Positions 8,481-16,273 of a stretch of 45,068 nt of DNA are shown piece after piece; the stretch's first letter is position 1, and each line of letters opens with the position of its first letter. The translations under genes and the position numbers were made by a program. The DNA comes from SHLQ01 sp964562985. GTDB taxonomy: Bacteria > Actinomycetota > Acidimicrobiia > Acidimicrobiales > SHLQ01. The notes beneath the pieces are model-generated. The model did no database searches. It had not been told where the DNA came from and was given only the letters and a program-made list of their open reading frames with translations. The DNA lies in contig CAZLWE010000023.1 of NCBI GenBank assembly GCA_964562985.1, forward strand, positions 1 through 45,068, in the 5' to 3' direction.

Positions 8481-8493
8481 ACTTACTGATCGG

Positions 8494-8522
8494 TAGCTAG
8501 GCGTATCGAATTTAGTACTTAA
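8494..8522 (-). promoter_or_regulatory. promoter TTAAGT-17-TAGCTA for the 80-residue gene
   Basis: The -35 hexamer TTAAGT (8517-8522) and -10 hexamer TAGCTA (8494-8499) are exactly 17 bp apart; the ATG at 8480 follows 13 nt after the -10. Confidence 0.5.
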
Positions 8523-8543
8523 CCCGCGAAGCTCGGAGCGTCA

Positions 8544-9887
8544 TTACGACAAAAGTGCGACTATTGATTCGGGTATGAGATCGGGAAGGTCGCTTGCGAT
8601 CAAACCGCGCGCGTGGCCTCGGGCTGCGGCGAGCCCATGGAGGTGTGCGGCCGCGGCAGCGGCCCGGAGCGCGGGGACTCCCTGGGCGAGCAATGCGCCA
8701 ATCATCCCAGCCAACACATCGCCGGTTCCAGCCGTGGCCAATCGTTGATCTCCCGAGGTGGTCAACAACGCTCGGCCTCCGGGCTCGGCTACCACCGTGG
8801 TAGCACCCTTCAGGACCACGACCGACTCGGCGGCATCCGAAAGCTCCACCGCCGATGCGATGCGATCGACTGCTACCGGTCGACCCATCAACCGCGCGAA
8901 CTCACCGTCGTGGGGGGTCAACACGGTCGGGATTTCGCGGCCTCTCACCACGTCGAAGTGATCGACCAGCGCGGTGAGGCCGTCGCCGTCGACCACGGCA
9001 GGTGCGGGTACCGACGCAAGCACGGTCCGGACGAATTCGGCGGCGGCTATGCCGGTGCCCAGTCCCGGACCGACAACCAGCGAGCTAAAGCGGTCGACAT
9101 CAAACGTTGGACCTTTGCCCGCGAGGGAAGCGACCACCTCGGTAGGCACGTTGGGGTCCGAGGCCGCAGCGGAGTCGAGATGGACGTACCCGGCACCGGT
9201 TCGAAGCGCAGCGCGACACACGAGATGCGACGCACCCGTCATGCCAGGAGAGCCGGCAACGACGAGTACTGCGTCGTTCCACTTGTGGGCGTCTCGCGGT
9301 CGACTCGGCAACCAGGAGGCGACATCTTCATCGGTGACCACATCGACCAAGCTCTCGCCCGGGTGGAGCCCGATGCCGACTATCCGAACATCGCCAGAGT
9401 GTTCGGCTCCCGCGCCGAAAAGAAGGCCGGACTTCAGTGACATCAACGTCAAGGTGATGTCAGCTCGAAACGGTGATCCCAGTGCCTCACCGGTGAGTCC
9501 GTCGATCCCCGATGGGATATCGATCGATACGACCGGGGCGGGGCCTGGGGCGGGGGCATGGAATGGTCGGCTCAAGCCGATCCCGAACAGACCATCGAGG
9601 GTGAGCTCCGCCGGGGGCAACACGTCGGGAAGCTCGTCGAAGCAGAACCGTCTAACCCGAACGCCTTGGCGTTCGAGGATCGCCGCGGTTACCTCGGTGT
9701 CCGCGCCGTTGAGGCCGGGACCGATCAGCGCGTTGATGCGACGGCCGTAGGTTCCCCCAAGAATCGAGATCACTTCCCGAGCAAGCGCCGCACCGACCCG
9801 ATCGAGAATGACCTCGAGCGGCTCCTTTTCGAGCGCACGTTCGTCGACGGCTTTAACCTCGGTCGGGGTGAGAACGGGCATCGCCAT
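8544..9887 (-). CDS. nnrD: bifunctional NAD(P)H-hydrate epimerase/dehydratase
   Basis: 447 residues from the ATG at 9887, 7 nt after acpS; the ATG at 9881 is an alternative. The C-terminal ribokinase-fold dehydratase is complete: VVAGSPGMTGA, VVGPGLG (271-277), VLTPHDGEF and the catalytic TAGTGD (Asp390). It repairs S-NAD(P)HX using ADP or ATP. The N-terminal epimerase (YjeF_N-like) domain is short and worn: the usual NNGGDG loop reads LNGADTE (59-65), while the later SIDIPSGIDGLTG block (121-133) is intact. The dehydratase is confident; whether the epimerase half still works is doubtful. Probably one operon with acpS. Confidence 0.9.
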   Translation of the reverse strand: MAMPVLTPTEVKAVDERALEKEPLEVILDRVGAALAREVISILGGTYGRRINALIGPGLNGADTEVTAAILERQGVRVRRFCFDELPDVLPPAELTLDGLFGIGLSRPFHAPAPGPAPVVSIDIPSGIDGLTGEALGSPFRADITLTLMSLKSGLLFGAGAEHSGDVRIVGIGLHPGESLVDVVTDEDVASWLPSRPRDAHKWNDAVLVVAGSPGMTGASHLVCRAALRTGAGYVHLDSAAASDPNVPTEVVASLAGKGPTFDVDRFSSLVVGPGLGTGIAAAEFVRTVLASVPAPAVVDGDGLTALVDHFDVVRGREIPTVLTPHDGEFARLMGRPVAVDRIASAVELSDAAESVVVLKGATTVVAEPGGRALLTTSGDQRLATAGTGDVLAGMIGALLAQGVPALRAAAAAAHLHGLAAARGHARGLIASDLPDLIPESIVALLS

Positions 9888-9894
9888 AGTTGGC

Positions 9895-10260
9895 CTATAG
9901 AGCGACGGCGATCGCTTGCGCGATCGATTCGGTGTGCGTGAGGGTGATCTTGAACTCGGTGATGCCCAGCTCCTGCGCCTTCGCGGCGGCGGACTTGTGT
10001 AGCAGGACGGAGGGTGCACCGCTCTCCGCTCGAATGACTTCGATGTCGACCATGTCGATGGTTCCGAGTCCGACGCCCATGGCCTTCATCACGGCCTCTT
10101 TGGCCGCCCATCGGACGGCGTAGCGCTCAGCCGGATCGTTCTTGGCGTTGGCGTAGGCCTGCTCGGCCTCAGTGAAGCTCCGAGTCTTGATACCGGGGGT
10201 CCGGTCGAGCACGGTTCGGAAGCGTTCGATTTCCACCAAGTCTGTGCCAATCCCAATCAC
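9895..10260 (-). CDS. acpS: holo-[acyl-carrier-protein] synthase
   Basis: 121 residues, the standard AcpS length. The MIGIGTDLVEIERF start holds the Mg-binding Asp7 and RWAAKEAVMKA holds the second acidic ligand. It moves 4'-phosphopantetheine from CoA to apo-ACP for fatty-acid synthesis. The start codon is GTG at 10260, 6 nt after a TATCGT box, so the mRNA may be leaderless. The gene diverges from metY across the 54-bp tandem repeat region. Confidence 0.95.
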   Translation of the reverse strand: MIGIGTDLVEIERFRTVLDRTPGIKTRSFTEAEQAYANAKNDPAERYAVRWAAKEAVMKAMGVGLGTIDMVDIEVIRAESGAPSVLLHKSAAAKAQELGITEFKITLTHTESIAQAIAVAL

Positions 10261-10266
10261 CTAAGA

Positions 10267-10272
10267 ACGATA
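10267..10272 (-). promoter_or_regulatory. -10 box TATCGT for acpS
   Basis: TATCGT on the minus strand, then 6 nt, then GTG at 10260. The -35 position shows no good match; the tandem repeats begin about 60 bp further upstream. Confidence 0.45.
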
Positions 10273-10334
10273 AACCGGACAAAGCCTCGATTCCTAGTTT
10301 CGGACCCAGGGTTCCGGGCGGAAGTCCCAGCGAG

Positions 10335-10597
10335 ACCGAAGAAGCGACCACGCCGGTTTCCGCGGTTCTGGGCGGAAGTTCCAGCGAGNNNNNNNNNNNN
10401 NNNNNNNNNNNNNNNNNNNNNNNNNNNNNNNNNNNNNNNNNNNNNNNNNNNNNNNNNNNNNNNNNNNNNNNNNNNNNNNNNNNNNNNNGACCGAAGAAGC
10501 GACCACGCCGGTTTCCGCGGTTCTGGGCGGAAGTTCCAGCGAGACCGAAGAAGCGACCACGCCGGTTTCCGCGGTTCTGGGCGGAAGTTCCAGCGAG
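10335..10597. repeat. 54-bp tandem repeat (minisatellite) between acpS and metY
   Basis: Identical 54-bp units lie at 10335-10388, 10490-10543 and 10544-10597, with a degenerate partial unit just left of the first (about 10298-10334). The copy number is unknown because a 100-N gap interrupts the array. Each unit contains TTCCGC and GCGGAA separated by 8 nt, a small hairpin. The unit is a multiple of 3 and open in several frames, but no start codon feeds it, so I read it as non-coding. It fills the whole divergent intergenic space (10261-10616). Confidence 0.93.
10389..10488. other. assembly gap (100 N)
   Basis: Exactly 100 N, a placeholder length, within the tandem repeat. The true length and number of repeat units are not known. 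Confidence 0.99.
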
Positions 10598-10603
10598 GAA
10601 GAG

Positions 10604-10609
10604 TAGTTT
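10604..10609 (+). promoter_or_regulatory. -10 box TAGTTT for metY
   Basis: TAGTTT followed by 7 nt and the ATG at 10617, the same hexamer and spacing as before the phosphatase gene at 1004. The -35 position would fall in the last 54-bp repeat unit and does not resemble TTGACA. Confidence 0.5.
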
Positions 10610-10616
10610 CGTCACT

Positions 10617-11903
10617 ATGACTGATCACGAATGGGGCTTTCGAACTCGGGCCCTGCACGCGGGAGCTCAGCCCGACCCGTATTCGGGTGCTCGGGCGGTA
10701 CCGATCTACCAGACGACGAGCTTCGTCTTCGAAGACACCCAAGACGCCGCCGACCTGTTCGCCCTGCAGAAGTTTGGGTCGATCTACACCCGCATCGGCA
10801 ACCCGACTCTGGCGGCGTTTGAAGAGCGGGTGGCAAGCCTCGAGGGGGGCATCGGGGCGGTCGCGACGTCGAGCGGCCAAGCGGCAGAGTTCCTGACCAT
10901 GGCGGCTCTCGCGCAGGCGGGCGACAACATCGTCGCTAACGCTTCGCTCTATGGCGGAACGGTCACTCAGTTCGACGTGACCCTGCGGCGTTTGGGCATC
11001 GACACCCGCTTCGTCAACGCCAACAACCCCGACGCCATCGAAGCCAAGATCGACGACAACACCAAGGCGATCTTCACGGAGATCATCGCGAACCCATCGG
11101 GCGAGGTGGCCGACATCGAAGCGATCGCCGAGGTGGCGAACCGGCACGGCATCCCCTTCGTGATCGACAACACCTTTGCCACTCCGTTCCTGTGCCGGCC
11201 GCTCGAGCACGGCGCGGACATCGTCGTGCAGTCTGCAACCAAGTTCCTGGGCGGTCACGGCACCTCGATCGGTGGCGTCATTGTCGACTCCGGTCGCTTC
11301 GACTGGGGCAACGGACGCTTCCCGGTGATGACTAATCCGGTTCCGAGCTACAACGGGATTAAGTGGTGGGACAACTTTGGTGAGTACGCCTTCTCCACGC
11401 GGGTGCGCAGTGAACAGCTCCGTGACGTCGGCGCATCGATGTCGCCGTTCAACGCCTTCCAAATACTCCAGGGCATCGAAACGTTGCCGCAGCGGATGAG
11501 TGAGCATGTATCGAACGCCCAGAAGGTCGCCGAATGGCTCGACGCCGACCCACGCGTCGGTTGGGTGAAGTACGCGGGTCTCCCCGATTCACCGCATCAC
11601 GCGATGGCAAAGAAGTACGTACCGATGGGCCCCGGGGCCGTATTTACTTTCGGCGTCGTCGGTGGTCGTCCCGCTGGCGGCCGCTTCATCGCAGCGCTTC
11701 AGATGATCAGCCACCTGGCCAACATTGGTGATGCCAAGACGCTGATCCTGCACCCGGCCACCACCACCCACCAACAGCTCAGCGACGAACAGCTGAAGGC
11801 TGGTGGCGTTGGCGACGACATGGTTCGCATCTCCGTTGGCCTCGAAGACGTCGAGGACATCATCTGGGACCTCGACCAAGCACTGGAGGCCGCAAATGGC
11901 TGA
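10617..11903 (+). CDS. metY: O-acetylhomoserine sulfhydrylase (PLP enzyme)
   Basis: 428 residues. The Cys/Met-metabolism PLP fold is clear: YTRIGNPT (57-64), the phosphate-binding TSSGQAAE, and the PLP lysine Lys209 in QSATKFLGGHG. The long form with extra segments near NPVPSYNGIKWW is typical of MetY rather than MetB or MetC. It makes homocysteine (or, from O-acetylserine, cysteine) using sulfide. A CoA-binding protein gene overlaps its 3' end, a pairing I recall seeing with metY homologues. Likely leaderless (TAGTTT, 7 nt, ATG). Confidence 0.93.
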   Translation: MTDHEWGFRTRALHAGAQPDPYSGARAVPIYQTTSFVFEDTQDAADLFALQKFGSIYTRIGNPTLAAFEERVASLEGGIGAVATSSGQAAEFLTMAALAQAGDNIVANASLYGGTVTQFDVTLRRLGIDTRFVNANNPDAIEAKIDDNTKAIFTEIIANPSGEVADIEAIAEVANRHGIPFVIDNTFATPFLCRPLEHGADIVVQSATKFLGGHGTSIGGVIVDSGRFDWGNGRFPVMTNPVPSYNGIKWWDNFGEYAFSTRVRSEQLRDVGASMSPFNAFQILQGIETLPQRMSEHVSNAQKVAEWLDADPRVGWVKYAGLPDSPHHAMAKKYVPMGPGAVFTFGVVGGRPAGGRFIAALQMISHLANIGDAKTLILHPATTTHQQLSDEQLKAGGVGDDMVRISVGLEDVEDIIWDLDQALEAANG

Positions 11904-12402
11904 ATGGGATCACGATCCGGTTGAGGGTTGGACGCCGCCGACGGCATTCCAACGCAAAGCCATTCTCGACGACACCACTTCGATCGCCATCGTGGGTGCG
12001 AGCAAGAACCCAGCTCGAGCGTCAAACTTTGTTGCTACTTACCTGTTGTCGAGCTCGACCGACTACGAGGTCTTCATGGTGAACCCGCGAGAGACCGAGA
12101 TCCTCGGCTTGCCCGTATACCCCTCACTCGCTGACCTGCCCGAGGTCCCCGACATCGTCGACGTCTTCCGCCGCAACGAAGACCTCCCGGGTGTTGCTGA
12201 GGAGGCGGTGGCTGTGGGTGCCAAAACGTTCTGGGCACAGCTCGGCCTGTGGAACCCCGACGCGGCACTCATTGCGACCGAGGGCGGCCTCAACGTCGTC
12301 ATGGATCGCTGCACCAAGATCGAGCACGCCCGTTTCGCTGGCGGCCTTCACCTCGCCGGTTTCAACACCGGCGTGATCAGCTCGAAGCGGCGTACGAACT
12401 AG
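11896..12402 (+). CDS. CoA-binding domain protein (YccU-like)
   Basis: 168 residues beginning at the ATG inside the last codons of metY (8-bp overlap). The Rossmann-like CoA_binding_2 pattern is visible: SIAIVGASKNPARASNFVA (29-47), VNPRETEILG, VPDIVDVFRR, and the conserved VMDRC motif followed by KIEHAR. Members bind CoA; the overlap with metY suggests a part in sulfur amino-acid or acyl metabolism, which is inference. It converges with the kinase gene, with a 4-bp overlap. Confidence 0.87.
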   Translation: MAEWDHDPVEGWTPPTAFQRKAILDDTTSIAIVGASKNPARASNFVATYLLSSSTDYEVFMVNPRETEILGLPVYPSLADLPEVPDIVDVFRRNEDLPGVAEEAVAVGAKTFWAQLGLWNPDAALIATEGGLNVVMDRCTKIEHARFAGGLHLAGFNTGVISSKRRTN

Positions 12403-13406
12403 TCGGTCCTCCGGCGGCCGTAGCTGACTCCGTAGGAATCGCTCCACGCTTGGAGCGCAAGCAGCAGGTCGTTCGCTGTGGTGTAGCGATCATCGGGATT
12501 CGGAGAGATGCAGCGCATGCAGATCGCTTCAAGCTCCTCGGGAATCTCCAGATCGAGGTCGGGCGCGCGCTCACTCGGGGGCAAAACGTCAGCGTCGACC
12601 ACCGCGGACAACATCGCGTGCAATGCTCCGCGCTCGATCATCTCTGTGCCGGTGAGTACCTCGTATAGGACAGCCCCGACGCTGTAGATGTCGCTGCGGT
12701 GGTCGAGATCGGGCGATTCTTGAACTTGCTCGGGCGACATGTAGAACACGGTCCCCTGCAGCTTCCCCTGGCCCGTGAGCGATGGCTTGGCTGCATCTTC
12801 CAGGTCGAGAAGCGAATCATCCTCGCCAGCCAAGCCCCACACTTTGGCCAGCCCCCAGTCCAGAACCAACACCTCGCCGAATGGGCCGATCAGGATGTTC
12901 GCGGGCTTGACGTCTCGGTGGACAACACCATGCTGGTGCGCGTAGTCGAGCGCGTGGCATACCTGGATCAATACGTCGATCACACGATGTAGCGGCGCGT
13001 CGTTCCACTCCTCGATCGTCGCTTCGCCCTCGAGAACTTCGCGAAGGGTTGAACCCTGCACCAGCTTCATCGTGAAGTAGTAATTGCCCGAAGTGTCTCG
13101 GCTCAGTTCGTAGACCGGGATGGTGTTCGGATGCTGGAGGTTCGCCGTTACTCGGGCTTCACGAAGGAAGCGTTGCTGCTCGTATGGATCGTTCGCCAGC
13201 TCGGGGCGCAGACTCTTGTACGCAACCGTCCGGCCGAGGTGGAAGTCCTTGCAAGACGAGATGATGCACTTGCCGCCCGTGGCGATCGTCTTGAAGTAGG
13301 CATAGCGCGTCTTGTTATTGACGGCGTGCTCTGGCAGCGGACCGTCGGTGTCTTTTAGATACAGGACCGGATACTCATCCTGGGGCTTCGGAAACGGCTG
13401 CTCCAT
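12399..13406 (-). CDS. soluble serine/threonine protein kinase
   Basis: 335 residues, a lone Hanks-type kinase domain with about 35 residues before it and no transmembrane segment or PASTA repeats. Seen: ATP-anchoring Lys64 (TVAYKS), helix-C Glu83, HRDVKPAN (catalytic Asp165), DWG instead of DFG (183-185), and SPEQ in the activation segment. The glycine-rich loop is unusual: TGGKCIISSCKD lacks the GxGxxG spacing. Because the catalytic residues are kept, activity is likely. Targets cannot be told. It is transcribed alone from a possible leaderless promoter (TAGGCT, 6 nt, ATG). Confidence 0.92.
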   Translation of the reverse strand: MEQPFPKPQDEYPVLYLKDTDGPLPEHAVNNKTRYAYFKTIATGGKCIISSCKDFHLGRTVAYKSLRPELANDPYEQQRFLREARVTANLQHPNTIPVYELSRDTSGNYYFTMKLVQGSTLREVLEGEATIEEWNDAPLHRVIDVLIQVCHALDYAHQHGVVHRDVKPANILIGPFGEVLVLDWGLAKVWGLAGEDDSLLDLEDAAKPSLTGQGKLQGTVFYMSPEQVQESPDLDHRSDIYSVGAVLYEVLTGTEMIERGALHAMLSAVVDADVLPPSERAPDLDLEIPEELEAICMRCISPNPDDRYTTANDLLLALQAWSDSYGVSYGRRRTD

Positions 13407-13412
13407 CCCCGG

Positions 13413-13418
13413 AGCCTA
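13413..13418 (-). promoter_or_regulatory. -10 box TAGGCT for the kinase gene
   Basis: TAGGCT, 6 nt, ATG at 13406. Directly upstream are a 6-bp inverted repeat ACGACG/CGTCGT (13420-13435), lying where the spacer would be, and a longer hairpin built from CGACAG/CTGTCG and TTTGC/GCAAA (13440-13472). The latter may instead end the mtaD transcript. Confidence 0.45.
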
Positions 13419-13502
13419 AACGACGTAGCCGTCGTCACACGACAGGTTTGCTACCCCGCAAAAGATCTGTCGCGAAAAACATACGACAGAGTACAAAACG
13501 GG

Positions 13503-14816
13503 CTACAGATCTCTTGCGATGCGGTTCCCCGCCTCTTTGGCCGCGTCGAGGATGTGGTCGAGGTCGATCGTGGTGATCGTTCGATCGGCAACGACGTGAT
13601 TGCCAGCGACCCATACGTCGGTGACGGCTTCGGCTGAGCCTGCCCACACGATGTTGGCGAAGAGGTCGGCGTCTACACCTGGAGCGAAACTTGGCTGGTC
13701 GAGGTCTATGCGGATGAAATCTGCCCAGGCGTCGGGGCGGAGTTCGCCTACGTCGGGCAATCCAATAGCGGCGGCGCCTTCTTTGGTAGCAAGCGCCAGA
13801 GCCTGAGCTGCGGTGACAGCGCCCGGATCATGGGTGGTGCCACGGGCGAGTAGCGCAGCGAGACGCAGGTCTTCCCACATGTTGAGATTGTCGTTCGAGG
13901 CCACGCCGTCGGTTCCCAGCGCACGACCAACACCAGCCTGGGACCACGAGGCGATGTCGGCAATGCCCGAGCCAAGCTTCAGGTTCGACGTCGGGCAGTG
14001 CACAACCGAGGCATTCGCCTGAGCGAGCAATCCGAGGTCGACCACGTCGAGCCATACGCCATGCGCGGCGACCGTGGGCTGCGACAAGATGCCTGCATCG
14101 GCCAGCACCTGAGTGGCCGATCGGCCGTGGGCATCGATGACCTGCTGGCGCTCGACCTGTGTCTCTTCGAGATGCACGTGGACCATTGCATCGACCGATG
14201 CTGCGGCCTCGGCCAGCTCGGTCAGCCTTTCAAGGCCGAGGTCGTAAACCGAGTGCGGGCCGAACCCGCCCGTGATGCGAGAAGCCGGATTGGAGTACTT
14301 GGAGCAGAACGCGGATACCGCTTCAAGTCGACCGGTAAACGCTGCGGTGGTGGGGGCGACTGCACCCAGAACCCCTGCCATTACCTGCGCTCGACCGCCG
14401 GTGGACCCGATGGCTTGCGCCACCTGCTCTTCGAACATGTACATCTCGACACTGGTAGTCACGCCCGAAAGCAACATCTCACACGACGCGAGCTGCATTC
14501 CGACGATCACATCGTCGGGGGTCATGCGACCCTCTCGGGGCCAAACACCTTCGGTCAACCACTGCATCAACGGCATGCCGTCGCCCGCCGAACGGACGAG
14601 CGTCATCGGCCCATGGGCGTGTGCATTCACGAGCCCGGGCATCAACGCCCCCGAGAGCCGGGTGATTTCACCGCTAGCGTCTCCGAGCTCGTCGAGCGAA
14701 CCGACAGCAATGATTCGCCCAGCGACGGTATCGATGTCGATAGCGCCGTTCGCGATCACCTCACCCTCACCCTCACCAGGAATCAGATAGTCGGCGACGA
14801 AGCGTTGCGCACTCAT
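13503..14816 (-). CDS. mtaD: 5-methylthioadenosine/S-adenosylhomocysteine deaminase
   Basis: 437 residues, amidohydrolase fold. Metal and substrate motifs are present: NAHAH (His66 and His68), HLEET, AAHGVWL, CPTSNLKLGSG and LGTDGVASNDNLNMWEDLR. This set is that of MtaD-type deaminases, which turn MTA into methylthioinosine and SAH into S-inosylhomocysteine. It overlaps the phosphorylase gene by 4 bp (ATGA), so the two enzymes are likely made together and act in sequence. Confidence 0.9.
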   Translation of the reverse strand: MSAQRFVADYLIPGEGEGEVIANGAIDIDTVAGRIIAVGSLDELGDASGEITRLSGALMPGLVNAHAHGPMTLVRSAGDGMPLMQWLTEGVWPREGRMTPDDVIVGMQLASCEMLLSGVTTSVEMYMFEEQVAQAIGSTGGRAQVMAGVLGAVAPTTAAFTGRLEAVSAFCSKYSNPASRITGGFGPHSVYDLGLERLTELAEAAASVDAMVHVHLEETQVERQQVIDAHGRSATQVLADAGILSQPTVAAHGVWLDVVDLGLLAQANASVVHCPTSNLKLGSGIADIASWSQAGVGRALGTDGVASNDNLNMWEDLRLAALLARGTTHDPGAVTAAQALALATKEGAAAIGLPDVGELRPDAWADFIRIDLDQPSFAPGVDADLFANIVWAGSAEAVTDVWVAGNHVVADRTITTIDLDHILDAAKEAGNRIARDL

Positions 14817-15547
14817 GGCTCGATCCTTTCGATGACCTCACCTATGAGCCGTTCGAGGTCGGGTCGAGTCGCGTCGAGCATGGCGAGAATCTGCTCGACG
14901 GTGAACTCTTCTGTGCCGAGTCCAGCGGCAGCATTCGAGATGACCCCAATCGCCGCGTAGGGGAGTCCGAGCTCGTTGGCCAAGATGACCTCGGGGCAAC
15001 CGGTCATACCGACGAGCGATCCACCGACCGTCTTCATCATCGCGATCTCGGCCTTGGTTTCGAACCGTGGTCCGTTTGTCGCGCAGTAGGTGCCGCCGGA
15101 ACGCACCGGCAACGACAGCGAAGCGGCAGCTTCGGCGATTACTGCGCGAAGCGCAGCGTCGTACGGGTCGCCCATCTCGGTGTGTTGCAATTCGCCCGGG
15201 GTATCGAAGAACGTGTGGGCACGCCCGGTCGTGAAATCGATGAAGTCATCGATGACCACGAAGTCGCCGACGGAGAACGCCGGGTCGATCGCACCGCTGA
15301 CGGCGGTGGCCACAACCCCGGTGGTTCCCCGTTCGCGCAGGGCCCAGATGTTGGCCCGGTAGTTGATCAGGTGTGGAGCGATCGAATGATCGGTTCCGTG
15401 GCGAGGGAGAAAGAGCGCCGGCGTCTCGCCCTGCCAGCGGCCGGAGGTGACAACGGCATCCCCATAGGGCGTAGTGACGGTCTCCGTTGTGGCGTCTGTG
15501 AGAGCGTCCAGTGCGTAGAAACCGCTACCAGTAATGATCGCCAGCAT
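14813..15547 (-). CDS. methylthio-purine nucleoside phosphorylase, probably MTI-specific
   Basis: 244 residues, MTAP/PNP family: ITGSGF (phosphate loop), PRHG, HLINYRANIWAL, NGPRFETKAEI, GMTGCPEVILANELGLPYA. In adenine-specific MTAP the base is held by a D-x-D pair; here the same place reads SNAAAG, closer to enzymes that bind 6-oxopurines. Together with the overlapping mtaD this suggests cleavage of methylthioinosine to hypoxanthine and methylthioribose-1-phosphate. Specificity is inferred, not proven. The start codon lies directly after the stop of the preceding GT2 gene (TAGATG junction). Confidence 0.88.
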   Translation of the reverse strand: MLAIITGSGFYALDALTDATTETVTTPYGDAVVTSGRWQGETPALFLPRHGTDHSIAPHLINYRANIWALRERGTTGVVATAVSGAIDPAFSVGDFVVIDDFIDFTTGRAHTFFDTPGELQHTEMGDPYDAALRAVIAEAAASLSLPVRSGGTYCATNGPRFETKAEIAMMKTVGGSLVGMTGCPEVILANELGLPYAAIGVISNAAAGLGTEEFTVEQILAMLDATRPDLERLIGEVIERIEP

Positions 15548-16273
15548 CTACTTTCCGATCGGGAGTCGTTGCCGCAACTCGGACAGCTTGGGGCGACCCG
15601 CATGCTTAATCGTCACGCTCAAGAGATACCACGCCGCCAAGACCGTGCCTCGAATCGTGCCACTCACCTTCGACTCTCCTGCATTGCGAACCTGCCATGT
15701 CGCGGGCACCTCCGCGATGCGAGCCTCGTGGCGGGCGGACTTGACCATCATCTCCGTCGGCCAACCGAAGGTCATCTCGGTCATATCGAGCGACTGGAGC
15801 AACTCGGTCCGAATCGCACGAAACGGGCCGAGGTCGGTGACCTCGACGTCATAGAGAATTCGCATGATTGCGGCGGTCAGCCAGTTGCCAAAACGTTGGT
15901 GGGGGCCCATGGCGCCAGCCTCCATCGTGCCCAGCACTCGTGAACCGAGGACGAGGTCTGCTTCGTTCGCCCGGATCGGCGCAAGAAGGGCGGGCAGCTC
16001 ATCGGGCCTGGAGCTTTGATCGGCGTCGATGTAGGCGATCACCGCGGCACCTTGTGCCACTGCATATCGGGTGCCCGCAGCGCACGCCCGGCCATAACCG
16101 GCGATGGGCTCGCTTACCACCACAGCACCGTGCCTCTCCGCCACATCGGCGGTGCCATCGGTGGACCCGTTGTCGACAACGATCACGAGGTCGACGTCTT
16201 CGGCTCGTAGGCCGTCGACCACTGCCCCAACGTTCTCGGCTTCGTCGAGCGCCGGAATTACTACGGCGTCCAT
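15548..16273 (-). CDS. family 2 glycosyltransferase, DPM-like
   Basis: 241 residues from the ATG at 16273, which starts right at the fold (MDAVVIPALDEAENV); a longer start at 16303 would add a tail with no family match and a deeper overlap. GT-A motifs: DNGSTDGT and the metal-binding DAD in YIDADQSS. No transmembrane domain. Resembles dolichyl- or polyprenyl-phosphate mannose synthase-type GT2 proteins. A prenyl-phosphate sugar donor would suit the GT-C enzyme upstream in the same cluster; that link is an inference. It overlaps the DUF2064 gene by 13 bp. Confidence 0.85.
   Translation of the reverse strand: MDAVVIPALDEAENVGAVVDGLRAEDVDLVIVVDNGSTDGTADVAERHGAVVVSEPIAGYGRACAAGTRYAVAQGAAVIAYIDADQSSRPDELPALLAPIRANEADLVLGSRVLGTMEAGAMGPHQRFGNWLTAAIMRILYDVEVTDLGPFRAIRTELLQSLDMTEMTFGWPTEMMVKSARHEARIAEVPATWQVRNAGESKVSGTIRGTVLAAWYLLSVTIKHAGRPKLSELRQRLPIGK

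Noticed and set aside
10335..10597. CRISPR array
   Set aside because: Units are identical and directly adjoining with no variable spacers, and no cas genes are present. It is a tandem repeat.
10257..10616. Repeat-containing protein gene encoded through the 54-bp units
   Set aside because: Frames are open only because the unit is a multiple of 3 without stops; there is no start codon with a ribosome-binding site, and the array runs across a divergent promoter region and an assembly gap.
10261..10616. SAM riboswitch upstream of metY
   Set aside because: The metY transcript seems to start at or next to its ATG, and the region is all tandem repeat, with no room for an aptamer.
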